Source of the DNA: Actinomycetes bacterium
GTDB taxonomy: Bacteria > Actinomycetota > Acidimicrobiia > Acidimicrobiales > Microtrichaceae
Reading direction: 5' to 3'
Assembly (NCBI GenBank): GCA_024222295.1
Contig: JAAEPF010000021.1
Span: 32,672 to 96,671, forward strand
Length of the DNA stretch: 64,000 nt
A program made the translations under genes and the position numbers. Each line of letters begins with the position of its first letter. Position 1 is the first letter of the stretch. Positions 52,801-62,536 of the stretch are shown piece after piece. A model generated the notes under the pieces. It ran no database searches, had not been told where the DNA came from, and saw only the letters and a list, made by a program, of their open reading frames with translations.

Positions 52801-53264
52801 TGGCTTCCAAGGCGCAACGCCAGCACCGCATCGCCGACATGCTCGCGGAGAACGAGGTCGCCAGCCAGGCCCACCTGGTGGAACTGCTCGGCGACGCCGG
52901 CGTCAGCGTCAACCAGGCGACGGTGTCGCGCGACCTCGAGGAGCTCGGCGCCATCAAGGTGCGCGTGCCGGGCGGAGAAACCGTGTACGCGATTCCCGAG
53001 CTGCCACGGTCCCAGGTCGCACCGGTGGACCATCTGCGGCGGGTGTTGTCGGACTGGGTGGTCGAGGGCGACCGCTCGGGTGACCTGGTGGTACTCGGCA
53101 CGCCGCCGGGCTCCGCGCACGTGGTGGCCTCCGCGATCGACCGCAACGGCCTGACGCACGTGCTCGGCACCGTCGCGGGTGACGACACCATTCTTGTGAT
53201 CGCCGCGTCCCGCAAGGGCGCCGCGGTCCTGTCGCGCCTGCGTGAGTTGGCAGGACTCCAGTGA
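52800..53264 (+). CDS. argR: arginine repressor ArgR
   Basis: ArgR (154 residues) is the hexameric arginine-responsive regulator. The N-terminal winged helix (RQHRIADMLAENEVASQAHL, then VNQATVSRDLEELGAIKVR) binds ARG boxes. The C-terminal domain carries the arginine-binding GTVAGDDTILVIA. Two ARG boxes upstream of argC are the likely target, making the operon autoregulated. Confidence 0.95.
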   Translation: MASKAQRQHRIADMLAENEVASQAHLVELLGDAGVSVNQATVSRDLEELGAIKVRVPGGETVYAIPELPRSQVAPVDHLRRVLSDWVVEGDRSGDLVVLGTPPGSAHVVASAIDRNGLTHVLGTVAGDDTILVIAASRKGAAVLSRLRELAGLQ

Positions 53265-53318
53265 GGCGCGACGCTGCACCGGGGCTCTTGTAGCCCATAC
53301 CGAAAGGATTTCCCCGAA

Positions 53319-54508
<1,190 letters not shown>

Positions 54509-54512
<4 letters not shown>

Positions 54513-55942
54513 GCGACGACGACCCCCGGGGTCACCTGTGGCACGGCAGGTTCGAATCCGCACCTGCGGCGGAACTCATCGAGTTCACCGAGAGCCTGTC
54601 CTATGACCAGAGGCTGATCTTCTCGGACATCGCCTGTTCCAAGGCCCACGCGCGCGGGCTTCACAATGCGGGTCTGCTGGATGAGGCCGAACTCGGCGAG
54701 GTGCTCGGTGGCCTCGACGCGGTCGAGATGGAGTTCCGCGACGGATCGCTGCAGTTCGTCGACTCCGACGAGGACATCCACACGGCGATCGAGCGCCGGG
54801 TCACGGAGCTGGTGGGCTCCGCGGGCGGGAAGATCCACACGGGCCGCTCGCGCAACGACCAGGTGGCAACGGCATTCCGCCACCACTTGCGCAGCGAGAT
54901 CGACATGATTGCGTCGCGGGTGCTCGATCTGGTGGGGATCCTGGCGGACCGGGCCGACGAGGCGGGCGCAGCAGAGGGAGCAGGGCCCGACGGCCAGCCG
55001 CTGTACCTGCCTGGCTATACCCACCTGCAGCAGGCGCAGCCCGTCCTGCTGGCCCACCACCTGATGGCCCATGCCTGGGCGCTGCTGCGCGACCTGGATC
55101 GGCTGGCCGACTGCCGGGGTCGCGTCGACGTGTCGCCGCTGGGCGCCGGAGCGCTGGCAGGTTCGTCGCTCCCGCTGGACCCCGACGACGTGGCCGCCAG
55201 AGCGGGCTTCGCCGCCAGGTTCGAAAATTCCCTCGATGCCACATCCGACCGCGACTTCGTGGCCGAGACGCTGTTCGTGCTCACGATGGTGGGGCTGCAC
55301 CTGTCGCGCATGGGCGAAGAAGTGGTGCTCTGGACCAGCGACGAGTTCGGCTTCGCCAGGCTCGACGACGCGTTCGCAACTGGTTCGTCGATGCTCCCGC
55401 AGAAGAAGAATCCCGATATCGCCGAACTCGCACGCGGCAAGGCGGGGCGGATCATCGGTGACCTCACCGGGCTGTTGGCCACGATGAAGTCCCTGCCGCT
55501 GGCCTACAACCGTGACCTCCAGGAGGACAAGGAGCCGCTGTTCGACGCGCTCGACACCGTGCGCCTCGGCCTGGGTGCCATGGCCGGCCTCTACCGCACA
55601 ATCCAATTCAACGGCAACGCGATGGCGGCGGCCGCCGACTCGCCCAACTCGGCGGCGACCGACCTCGCCGAGATGCTGGTGTCCGACGGAGTGCCGTTTC
55701 GCGAGGCGCATGCAACCGTCGGCACGCTCGTGCGCCGCTCGCTCGACGAGGGCGTGGCGCTGTCGGACCTGGTGGCCGCAGAGCCGCACCTCGGTGCACG
55801 GGCGGTGGAGCTCTTCCAGCCGGGGGCTGTGGTGCGGCGGCGCACCACGCCCGGCGGTGCTGGACCCAAGCCGGTGGCCGACCAGCGGGCCCGGCTGGCC
55901 CGAGCCGTCGAGGCCGAAGTGGCCCGCTGGGACCGGTCGTGA
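54509..55942 (+). CDS. argH: argininosuccinate lyase
   Basis: ArgH (477 residues) releases arginine and fumarate. It shows the N-terminal LWHGRFESAPAAELIEFTES, the TGRSRNDQVATAFR segment, HTHLQQAQPVLLAHHLMAHA (as YTHLQQAQPV) and the fumarase-family signature GSSMLPQKKNPDIAELARGK with the catalytic Ser. The GTG start overlaps the argG stop (GTGA), and the thioesterase gene overlaps its stop in the same way. Confidence 0.97.
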
Positions 55943-56406
55943 CCGACGAACTGGAGCCGCTGGCCGAAGTGGCCCGGTTCACCAAGGACATCGAGATCCG
56001 CTACGTCGAGTGCGACCAGCAGGGGATCGTCTACAACGCCCACTACCTCACGTTCGTGGACTTCGCGCTCGATCACTGGGTGCGCTCGCTGCCCGTTGAG
56101 GGAGCCGGGGAGTCACCTTGGGTGACCACCTGGGACGTGATGCTCAAGCGGGCCTCGATCGACTGGCACGGCCCCGCCCGCTGGCCCGAGACGCTCAGCG
56201 TGCACTGCGGTGTGAGCCGCTGGGGCCGCACCAGCTTCGACGTGTCCTACCGCCTGAGGGTGGGGGACCGGCGGGTGGCGGACCTGGTGATCACGTACGT
56301 GTCGGTCGACAGCGCCACCCACGAACCGATGGTCACCCCGCCCGAGGTGGTCGTGGCGATGGGTGAGACAGTGATGGTGCCCACAGGCCTCGTGGGCCAT
56401 CACTGA
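55939..56406 (+). CDS. hotdog-fold acyl-CoA thioesterase, 4HBT type
   Basis: A 155-residue hotdog protein of the 4-hydroxybenzoyl-CoA thioesterase group. The signature IRYVECDQQGIVYNAHYLTF carries the Asp/Gln pair and the Tyr-Asn motif used in this family. The fold ends with VADLVITYVSVDSATHEP. The physiological substrate cannot be read from the sequence. It starts with GTG coupled to argH, so it is part of the arginine transcript, probably by chance of operon assembly. Confidence 0.8.
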   Translation: MTDELEPLAEVARFTKDIEIRYVECDQQGIVYNAHYLTFVDFALDHWVRSLPVEGAGESPWVTTWDVMLKRASIDWHGPARWPETLSVHCGVSRWGRTSFDVSYRLRVGDRRVADLVITYVSVDSATHEPMVTPPEVVVAMGETVMVPTGLVGHH

Positions 56407-56411
56407 GCCGG

Positions 56412-57023
56412 GTGGGTAGCGGCGCAGCCTTGGGTGCCTCCGGCGTGCAGGATCGGCAGCCAATTCCGCGCACGGCGCTTGCAGGTCACGCGACGGAGGT
56501 GGCTCCACGGCTGTTGGGCGCGACCCTGTGCGTCGGGCGGCGTTGTGGGCGGGTGGTCGAGGTGGAGGCCTATGGCGGCGCGGACGACCCGGCCAGCCAT
56601 GCCTACCAGGGCCGCACGGAGCGCAACGAGTCGATGTTCGGCCGGCCCGGCACCCTCTACTGCTACCGGTCCTATGGGATTCACACGTGCGCCAACCTCG
56701 CCACGGGAGCGGAGGGGGAGGGCCAAGCCGTCCTACTGCGTGCGATCGAGCCGGTTGGCGGCATCGAGTCGATGTGGCAGGACCGCCCGGCTGCACGTCG
56801 GGAGCGGGACCTGGCCAACGGGCCCGGCAAGCTGTGCGAGGCTCTCGGCATCGGCCTGCAACACGACGGCCTCGACGTGTGCGACCCGCGCTCGGCGGTG
56901 GCCCTGCTCGCAGCCGCCGGGCCGGTGCAACACGTGGCGACCGGGCCGAGGGTAGGGATCTCGCGGGCCACGCACCGACCGTGGCGCTTCTGGGTGCATG
57001 GAAGCGAGTATGTGTCGAGATGA
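56412..57023 (+). CDS. mpg: 3-methyladenine DNA glycosylase (Mpg/AAG family)
   Basis: An AAG-type DNA glycosylase (203 residues) that removes alkylated purines. Signature segments are VVEVEAYGGADDPASHAYQG, with the catalytic Glu in EAY, RTERNESMFGRPGTLYCYRS, and YGIHTCANLAT. GPGKLCEALGI and a late PRVGISRATHRPWRFW also match. The start GTG at 56412 is six bases after the thioesterase stop; the first ~15 residues are polar and a later start is possible. The Nudix gene overlaps its stop. mpg next to tyrS is known in Mycobacterium; here a Nudix gene, a membrane protein gene and a PBP gene intervene. Confidence 0.92.
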   Translation: MGSGAALGASGVQDRQPIPRTALAGHATEVAPRLLGATLCVGRRCGRVVEVEAYGGADDPASHAYQGRTERNESMFGRPGTLYCYRSYGIHTCANLATGAEGEGQAVLLRAIEPVGGIESMWQDRPAARRERDLANGPGKLCEALGIGLQHDGLDVCDPRSAVALLAAAGPVQHVATGPRVGISRATHRPWRFWVHGSEYVSR

Positions 57024-57652
57024 CTGACTTCGAGTTCATGGGTGCCGACGATCCCCGCCTGGCTCCCAGCCGTGACCCGCAGCGCTCGCGTGTGCGCCTG
57101 CAAGAAGCGGTCCTGCCCGACGACCGGGTGTTCGCCGACCGTGACCGGGTCGTCAGGCTGCTCGACGAGCACGGAGAGGCGCTTGCCGACCGCACCACGG
57201 CGCCGGGCCACCTCACGGGATCGGCGCTGGTCGTCGACGCAAGGGGTGAGCGGGTGTTGCTGCTCATGCACGCCAAGCTGCGACGGTGGCTGCAGCCCGG
57301 TGGACATGCAGACGGCGACCACGAGCTCGCGGGTGTTGCGCTGAAGGAAGCCTCCGAGGAGACCGGGATCGACGGCCTCGAGGTGATGGTGCCGGCAGTG
57401 GACGTCGACATCCACGAGGTCGATCACGGCGACGACCTCGGCAACCACCTTCATCTGGACGTGCGCTACGTGGTGGTCGCGCCGCCGGATGCGGTCGAGT
57501 CGGGCAACCACGAATCCCTCGAACTGCGCTGGGTGACTCCCGACGAGCTGGCGGACCTTGCTGACGAAGAAGGGATCATCCGCCTCGCCGCTGCGGGCCT
57601 GGAGGCGTTCAGCCGACGTCGCCGGGGGTCTCACACGAAGTCATCCGGTTGA
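57020..57652 (+). CDS. Nudix hydrolase
   Basis: A 210-residue Nudix protein. The box region reads GGHADGDHELAGVALKEASE followed by ETGID. The EExG core is intact. The first conserved Glu of the motif (G-x5-E) is His here, and the following Arg is Lys. An N-terminal region of about 70 residues precedes the box. The substrate is unknown; its linkage with mpg hints at nucleotide or DNA-damage housekeeping, but this is guesswork. The ATG at 57020 overlaps the mpg stop. The last 44 bases overlap the convergent minus-strand gene. Confidence 0.85.
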   Translation: MTDFEFMGADDPRLAPSRDPQRSRVRLQEAVLPDDRVFADRDRVVRLLDEHGEALADRTTAPGHLTGSALVVDARGERVLLLMHAKLRRWLQPGGHADGDHELAGVALKEASEETGIDGLEVMVPAVDVDIHEVDHGDDLGNHLHLDVRYVVVAPPDAVESGNHESLELRWVTPDELADLADEEGIIRLAAAGLEAFSRRRRGSHTKSSG

Positions 57653-58166
57653 CCGCTGCGAAGCTGTCGATCGCACGTGAGAGCTGTTTCTCGGCCTTCG
57701 TAGTCTCTGTGAATCGGGCCTCGGGGTCATCTCGCAGCCGTGCTGCGTAGCCTTCACGGTCCCCGATGTGGACCTCCCAGTCATCCAGCCACTCGTTGAC
57801 CGCCTCGCTCGCCTCGCGCGGCTCACCGGGGGCCAGTGGTCGCAGTTCGGCGACCATCGCCGCCAGGATCGCGTTGGCCTCGTCGACCACGTCTGCGCGC
57901 TCGGTTGCCGTGACGGCCGTCTGGGCGGTGGGGAGTGCGTCCACTTGTTCGACCGCAGCGGCACACACCACTTCGGCCTCGGTCGGGAAGGTCTTGTCTT
58001 CCAGCTCATCGATGAGCAGGCCCGGGTCATAGAGGAACAGGATCCAGATCCACATCGCGAACGAGCCGATCGTGAACAGCGCCACGAGCACGAACACCGC
58101 TCGGCGGCGTGGCCGACTGGCGGTGGATTGCTCGGGTTCGGGTGTGGCTATGGGTGTCTCTGGCAC
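57609..58166 (-). CDS. hypothetical membrane-anchored protein downstream of PBP
   Basis: A 185-residue protein that I do not recognise. A short cytoplasmic tail (PETPIATPEPEQSTASRPRR) is followed by one transmembrane helix at about residues 23-45 (AVFVLVALFTIGSFAMWIWI). The extracellular part is acidic and helical (EAEVVCAAAVEQVDALPTAQ; EANAILAAMVAELRPLAPG) and has two Cys (in VVCAA and TSCETPG) that could form a disulfide. The GTG at 58166 lies 7 bases after the PBP stop, so the two are probably co-expressed. A partner or accessory role in cell-wall synthesis is possible but unproven. Confidence 0.55.
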   Translation of the reverse strand: MPETPIATPEPEQSTASRPRRRAVFVLVALFTIGSFAMWIWILFLYDPGLLIDELEDKTFPTEAEVVCAAAVEQVDALPTAQTAVTATERADVVDEANAILAAMVAELRPLAPGEPREASEAVNEWLDDWEVHIGDREGYAARLRDDPEARFTETTKAEKQLSRAIDSFAAVNRMTSCETPGDVG

Positions 58167-58173
58167 CTGGCAC

Positions 58174-60630
58174 TCAGTCCTCTGGCGTGGCTGCCGCAGT
58201 GGTCGTGGTCGTCGGAGGTGCTGGCTCCGGCGCATAGTCCAGTACGACGGCACCGTCAGGCGCCAACTCACCGATCGCGGGCGAAGTCGCCCACACCTGT
58301 CCACCCTCGTATGGCACCCCGGCAGGCGACAGCGTGCCCTCGGGCGGTGCAACCAGTCGGGTCGTGACTTCGAAGCCGAGCGCCTCGAGTTCCTCGACGG
58401 CCTGTCCGGTCCCGTATCCGCGCACATCGGGAATCGGCGTGCGTGAGGCGGGCGATCCCTTCGTGACCTCCAGCCAGACGGTGCTGCCGGGTGTCATCTC
58501 CGCGCCCGACGGCGGCGACTGCACGACCGTGCGCCCCGGCATTGCCTCTTCGCCGAGGTCGACGATCGCCACCTCCACCGCGAACCCTGCCCTGCGCAGC
58601 GATGCCGTGGCGTTGCGTTCGATCATGTTCACCACATCGGGCACACGAGCGGTGCGGGTACGGGCTTGCTCGAGGGGGTCGAGGATGTCAGGCGGGGAGG
58701 GCGAGGTGGTCGTGGTGGTGGGTGGCGGCAGCGGTGCGTTGAGCGGATCCTGTGGAAGTCCGTCCATCGCCAGCGTCATGAACTCCGCCCAGATCTCAGC
58801 CGGGTACTCACCGCCCCAGACGGTCCTGGGTGTGTTGGGTGGTCGCAGGGGCACCAGCCCCAGCTGCCCGTTGGACCTCGGCCTGGGCTCGCTGAAGCCG
58901 ACCCACACCGCTGTGGCGAGCTGGTGGGTGAACCCGGTGAACCAGGCGTCGCTGTTGTCCTGGGCGGACCCCGTCTTGCCGCCCGCCGGCCAGTCGATGG
59001 CGGCCTTCTTGCCCGTTCCACCCTCGATGACGAGCGGGAGGATGCCATTGACGACGCGCGACACTTCGGGCTCCAGCACCTTGGCCTGGGCGTGTTCATG
59101 TTCGTAGAGCACCGTGCCGTCGGCTCGCTCCACCTTGGTCACGTAGACCGGTGGCACGTGCACGCCGCCATTGGCGAAGGTCGCGTATACCGATGCCATG
59201 TCACGCACGGTTGCGTTGTAGGCACCCAGCACCATCGACGGGGCAGTGCCGATCTGGGTGCTGGTGATGCCCAGTTGGGTCGCCATCTCGGCGGAGTCCT
59301 CCGGGCCGACATCGGGGTCGAGCACGATGCCGGCGTAGCAGGTGTTGGAGGACGCCTGGGTGCACTGCGCCATGTTGGCCCGCCCGAGTCCGCCGCCGCC
59401 CTTGACGCTCCAGGGCTCGCCACCGGGGATTCTGAAGGTCTTGCCCGACGGCGAGTCGTAGACCCTGTCGAGCGGGACGCCGTTGGACAGGGCGGTGGCC
59501 AGCACGATCGGCTTGAATGCCGAGCCGGTGGACCGGCCCGAGCCCTCAGCGAGGTTGAGCTTGGCGTAGGGATGCTCGCCCCAGAAATCGCGGCCGCCGA
59601 CCATCGCTCGTATGTACCCGGTGGCTGGGTCGATCGTGGTGAGGGCTGCATCGGGGATCTTCGGGTTGGATCCCATGTTCGGCAGGACCTCGTTGATGGC
59701 GGCCTCCGCCTTGGCCTGCATGTCCAGGTCGATCGTCGTGGTGATCGTGAGCCCGCCGCGCAGCAGGTTGTTGTAGCGCTCGGCCTGGTTGTCGCCGATC
59801 GCATCTGATTCGTGCAGCAGCCAGCGTTTCACTTCCTCCACGAAGTGGGCGGCCGGATATCGCACCTGTTCGGGGGAATCGACCTCGTCGACGACCCCGA
59901 GGGGCTCGGCTGAGGCGGAGGCTTCCTGCTCCGGGGAGATGTAGCCCTCCTCCTCCATGCGTGCGAGCACCAGATTGCGCCGGCTGGTCGAGTTCTCCGG
60001 GTTGATCCGCGGATCCCAGCGGGTGGGGGACTGCACCGCTCCGGCAAGCAGGGCCGACTGGGCCAGCGTCAGCTGTGATGCGGGCACTCCGAAGAAGTCG
60101 AGTGCTGCCGCTTGCACGCCATAGGCGCCGGAACCGAAGTAGATCGTGTTGAGGTACTGCTCGAGGATGACTTCCTTGGAGTAGGCGCGTTCCACGGCCA
60201 TGGCGAGCGCCGCCTCCTCGACCTTGCGGCTGATCGTGCGTTCGTCGTCCAACAGGGCGTTCTTCACGTACTGCTGGGTGATGGTGGAGCCGCCCTGGGA
60301 GACCTCGCCGGCCTCGGCATTGGCGTCGGCGGCACGGGCGATCGCCTTCACGTCCACCCCGTTGTGGGTCCAGAACGAGGCGTCCTCGATAGCCACGATG
60401 GCCTGCTGCATGGTGACCGGGATGCTCGACAGCGGCACGCTCTGGCGGTTCTCATCCGCGATCGAGGTGATCGGGCGCCCCTGGGAGTCGACTATCAGCG
60501 ATGGCGCCGCGTTGGGTGGGAACCTCACCGGCGGGCGCTCGTGGGTGTTCGCGCACGCGGCGGCCACGAGGGTGGTCGCGACGACCACTACCGCTGTGAG
60601 CCTGCCCTTGCGGCGGCCTCCCGATGCCAT
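58174..60630 (-). CDS. class A penicillin-binding protein with two PASTA domains
   Basis: A bifunctional peptidoglycan synthase (818 residues). A hydrophobic N-terminal helix ends in LVAAACANT, close to a lipobox, with Cys at about residue 26. The glycosyltransferase 51 domain has VAIEDASFWTHNGVD and QGGSTITQQYVKN. The transpeptidase domain has the three active-site motifs SAFK, SSN and KTGS (GGKTGSAQDNSD). A Pro/Thr linker is followed by two PASTA repeats (RVPDVVNMIERNATASLRRA; PIPDVRGYGTGQAVEELEAL) and a Thr/Ala tail. The ATG at 60630 begins at the basic cytoplasmic residues. It diverges from tyrS. Confidence 0.93.
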   Translation of the reverse strand: MASGGRRKGRLTAVVVVATTLVAAACANTHERPPVRFPPNAAPSLIVDSQGRPITSIADENRQSVPLSSIPVTMQQAIVAIEDASFWTHNGVDVKAIARAADANAEAGEVSQGGSTITQQYVKNALLDDERTISRKVEEAALAMAVERAYSKEVILEQYLNTIYFGSGAYGVQAAALDFFGVPASQLTLAQSALLAGAVQSPTRWDPRINPENSTSRRNLVLARMEEEGYISPEQEASASAEPLGVVDEVDSPEQVRYPAAHFVEEVKRWLLHESDAIGDNQAERYNNLLRGGLTITTTIDLDMQAKAEAAINEVLPNMGSNPKIPDAALTTIDPATGYIRAMVGGRDFWGEHPYAKLNLAEGSGRSTGSAFKPIVLATALSNGVPLDRVYDSPSGKTFRIPGGEPWSVKGGGGLGRANMAQCTQASSNTCYAGIVLDPDVGPEDSAEMATQLGITSTQIGTAPSMVLGAYNATVRDMASVYATFANGGVHVPPVYVTKVERADGTVLYEHEHAQAKVLEPEVSRVVNGILPLVIEGGTGKKAAIDWPAGGKTGSAQDNSDAWFTGFTHQLATAVWVGFSEPRPRSNGQLGLVPLRPPNTPRTVWGGEYPAEIWAEFMTLAMDGLPQDPLNAPLPPPTTTTTSPSPPDILDPLEQARTRTARVPDVVNMIERNATASLRRAGFAVEVAIVDLGEEAMPGRTVVQSPPSGAEMTPGSTVWLEVTKGSPASRTPIPDVRGYGTGQAVEELEALGFEVTTRLVAPPEGTLSPAGVPYEGGQVWATSPAIGELAPDGAVVLDYAPEPAPPTTTTTAAATPED

Positions 60631-60702
60631 CTGTCCATTGTGGCTGCTGGAGCCACGCGTCCCGATGTCACTCCCTGAGCATCTGCTGGGGCGCGAACAA
60701 GG

Positions 60703-60805
60703 TGGACCCGGGCCGATCCGGAGCCTGTACTGTCCGCCGTGCAGCGGCGTGACGCCGCGCCAGTTGCCCGTGTGGCGGACAGCCACTCCAGTCGGAGGAA
60801 TGACG
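60703..60805 (+). promoter_or_regulatory. tyrS promoter and structured leader
   Basis: TGGACC (60703-60708) and TACTGT (60728-60733), 19 bases apart, may form the promoter. The ~65-base leader can fold with TGTCCGCC (60731-60738) pairing GGCGGACA (60774-60781) around an inner GCGGCG-TGA-CGCCGC hairpin, ending just before the ribosome binding site GGAGGA (60794-60799). It has no T-box specifier features. Confidence 0.4.
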
Positions 60806-62092
60806 ATGTCGGTGTCGATCGGTGGTGAGGAGCTCTTGGGAGAGCTCGGCGAGCGCGGTCTGGTGCACGACCACACCGACCGCAGCGAGCTGGCCTCCCG
60901 GCTGGCATCGCCCACTCCCCTCTATTGCGGCTTCGACCCCACCGCCGACTCGCTGCACATCGGCAACCTCCAGGCCATCATGATGCTGGCCCGGTTCCAG
61001 GCAGCGGGGCATCCGCCCTTCGCCCTGGTGGGCGGCGCCACGGGGATGATCGGTGATCCGGGCGGCAAGACCGAGGAGCGCCAGTTCCTCGATGCGGACG
61101 TGCTCGACGCCAACCGGGTGGCGATAGGCGCCCAGCTGCAGCGTTTCCTCGACTTCGACGGCGACGCTGCGGCCACCCTGGTCGACAACCGCGACTGGAC
61201 CGCCGGGGTGGGGGTGCTCGAGTTCCTTCGCGACGTGGGCAAGTACGTCACGGTCAACACGATGATGGCCCGCGACTCGGTCAGGAACCGCCTCACCCGC
61301 GAGTCGGGGATCTCGTTCACCGAGTTCTCCTACATGCTCCTGCAGGCCAACGACTTCCTGCACCTGCACGTGGAGCACGGAGTCGACCTGCAGGTGGCCG
61401 GATCCGACCAGTGGGGCAACATCGTGACCGGTGTGGACCTGGTGCGTCGGCGCACGGGCGACACCGTGCACGGCCTTACTGCGCCGCTGATCGTGCGCGC
61501 CGATGGAACCAAGTTCGGCAAGTCCGAGGGCGACAACGTGTGGCTGTCGGCCGAGCGCACCAGCCCCTACAGGATGTACCAGTACTTCCTCAACGTGGCC
61601 GACGACGACGTGGCGCCGCTGATGTTGCGCCTCACCACGGTGTCCGTGCCGGAGTGCCTCGAGGTCGTTGCGGGCCATGAGGCCGCCCCGGAGCGCCGCG
61701 CTGGCCAACGCCGTGTGGCCCAGGAGATCACCTCGCTGGTGCACGGCCCAGGCGTGATCGAGGCGATCGAGGCCGCTTCCGCCGTGCTGTTCGGGTCAGC
61801 GGTCGAGGAAGCGGCAGCCGAAGCCTTCGAGCTGCTCGACGGGGAGGTGCCGACCACACGGGTCGGCGTGGCGGAGCTGGCCGACACGGACCTGTACGAA
61901 CTGTTCGTGCGCACCGGGCTGGCCCGGTCGAAGGGCGAGGTGCGAAAGAACGCAGCCGGGCACTACCTCAACCAGGCACCGGTGGCGTCGCTCGAGGAGC
62001 CGGCGCTGGGGCAGGTCCACCTGCTGCACGGCCGCTACGTCTTGCTCCGCAAAGGCAAGAACAAGCATCATCTCGTGGTGGTTGAGCCGTGA
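60806..62092 (+). CDS. tyrS: tyrosyl-tRNA synthetase
   Basis: TyrRS (428 residues), a class I synthetase. The HIGH-type motif is DSLHIGNLQAIM, the KMSKS motif is KFGKSEGDN, and GGATGMIGDPGGKTEER and the tyrosine-site FSYMLLQANDFLHLH, GSDQWGNI are typical. A C-terminal S4 RNA-binding domain ends the chain (ELFVRTGLARSKGEVRKNAA). The ATG at 60806 has GGAGGA six bases upstream; the in-frame ATG at 60800 touches the ribosome binding site. It is followed by the 16S rRNA gene, read in the same direction. Confidence 0.97.
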   Translation: MSVSIGGEELLGELGERGLVHDHTDRSELASRLASPTPLYCGFDPTADSLHIGNLQAIMMLARFQAAGHPPFALVGGATGMIGDPGGKTEERQFLDADVLDANRVAIGAQLQRFLDFDGDAAATLVDNRDWTAGVGVLEFLRDVGKYVTVNTMMARDSVRNRLTRESGISFTEFSYMLLQANDFLHLHVEHGVDLQVAGSDQWGNIVTGVDLVRRRTGDTVHGLTAPLIVRADGTKFGKSEGDNVWLSAERTSPYRMYQYFLNVADDDVAPLMLRLTTVSVPECLEVVAGHEAAPERRAGQRRVAQEITSLVHGPGVIEAIEAASAVLFGSAVEEAAAEAFELLDGEVPTTRVGVAELADTDLYELFVRTGLARSKGEVRKNAAGHYLNQAPVASLEEPALGQVHLLHGRYVLLRKGKNKHHLVVVEP

Positions 62093-62536
62093 ACGGCGGC
62101 CCGGCAGCGGACTCTCAGGATTGTGACAGCCGTCGCAGACTCCGGAGTTGACCCGACTACCGGAAACCCGTAAAGTAACTCTTCGCCTCGCACGGACGGC
62201 TGAGCCGCCGGAACGAGGCACGGAACCCCTGAAGTACGGCCCGCAGGCTAAGCCCTGCCGGCGTGCGCAAGTTCCGAGTTGGCATCTCCCAGAGACGCCG
62301 GCGCTTCTTGACAACGGAAGACAGGATGCCAAAAGGCGAGTGCGGGAGATCGCGCCGGTTCACCGGTTCGATCACCTGTCAATTCAAAGTAAGTAATGCT
62401 TTTTGCACATTCGGACAGATATTCGGGAGCAATCCCGAGCTAGCTGTAAGTCTGTGCCAGTTGGCTGAGGGTTTCGACCCGAAGCCGGCTCTCCTGATCG
62501 AAAGGCCAGCGCCCTCGTGGTGTTGGTCCGAGATCT
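62093..62536 (+). promoter_or_regulatory. rRNA operon promoter and leader region
   Basis: This 444-base region between tyrS and 16S holds no gene. TTGACC (62148-62153), a 17-base spacer and TAAAGT (62171-62176) make the strongest sigma70-type promoter seen in the window. TGCTTTTTGCACA (62397-62409) resembles a boxA antitermination site, the target of NusB. TCGGGA-GCAA-TCCCGA (62423-62438) is a hairpin with a GNRA loop. Processing stems for the 16S precursor would need the 3' side, which is outside the window. The perfect TTGACA at 62308 has no -10 partner. Confidence 0.65.

Noticed and set aside
60698..60710. T-box-like sequence AAGGTGGACCC before tyrS
   Set aside because: It resembles the T-box core only partly, lies upstream of the predicted -10 box and has no stem I, specifier or terminator around it.
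62308..62313. Perfect TTGACA in the rRNA leader
   Set aside because: No TANNNT lies 16-19 bases downstream (the region reads AAAAGG), so it is not called a promoter.
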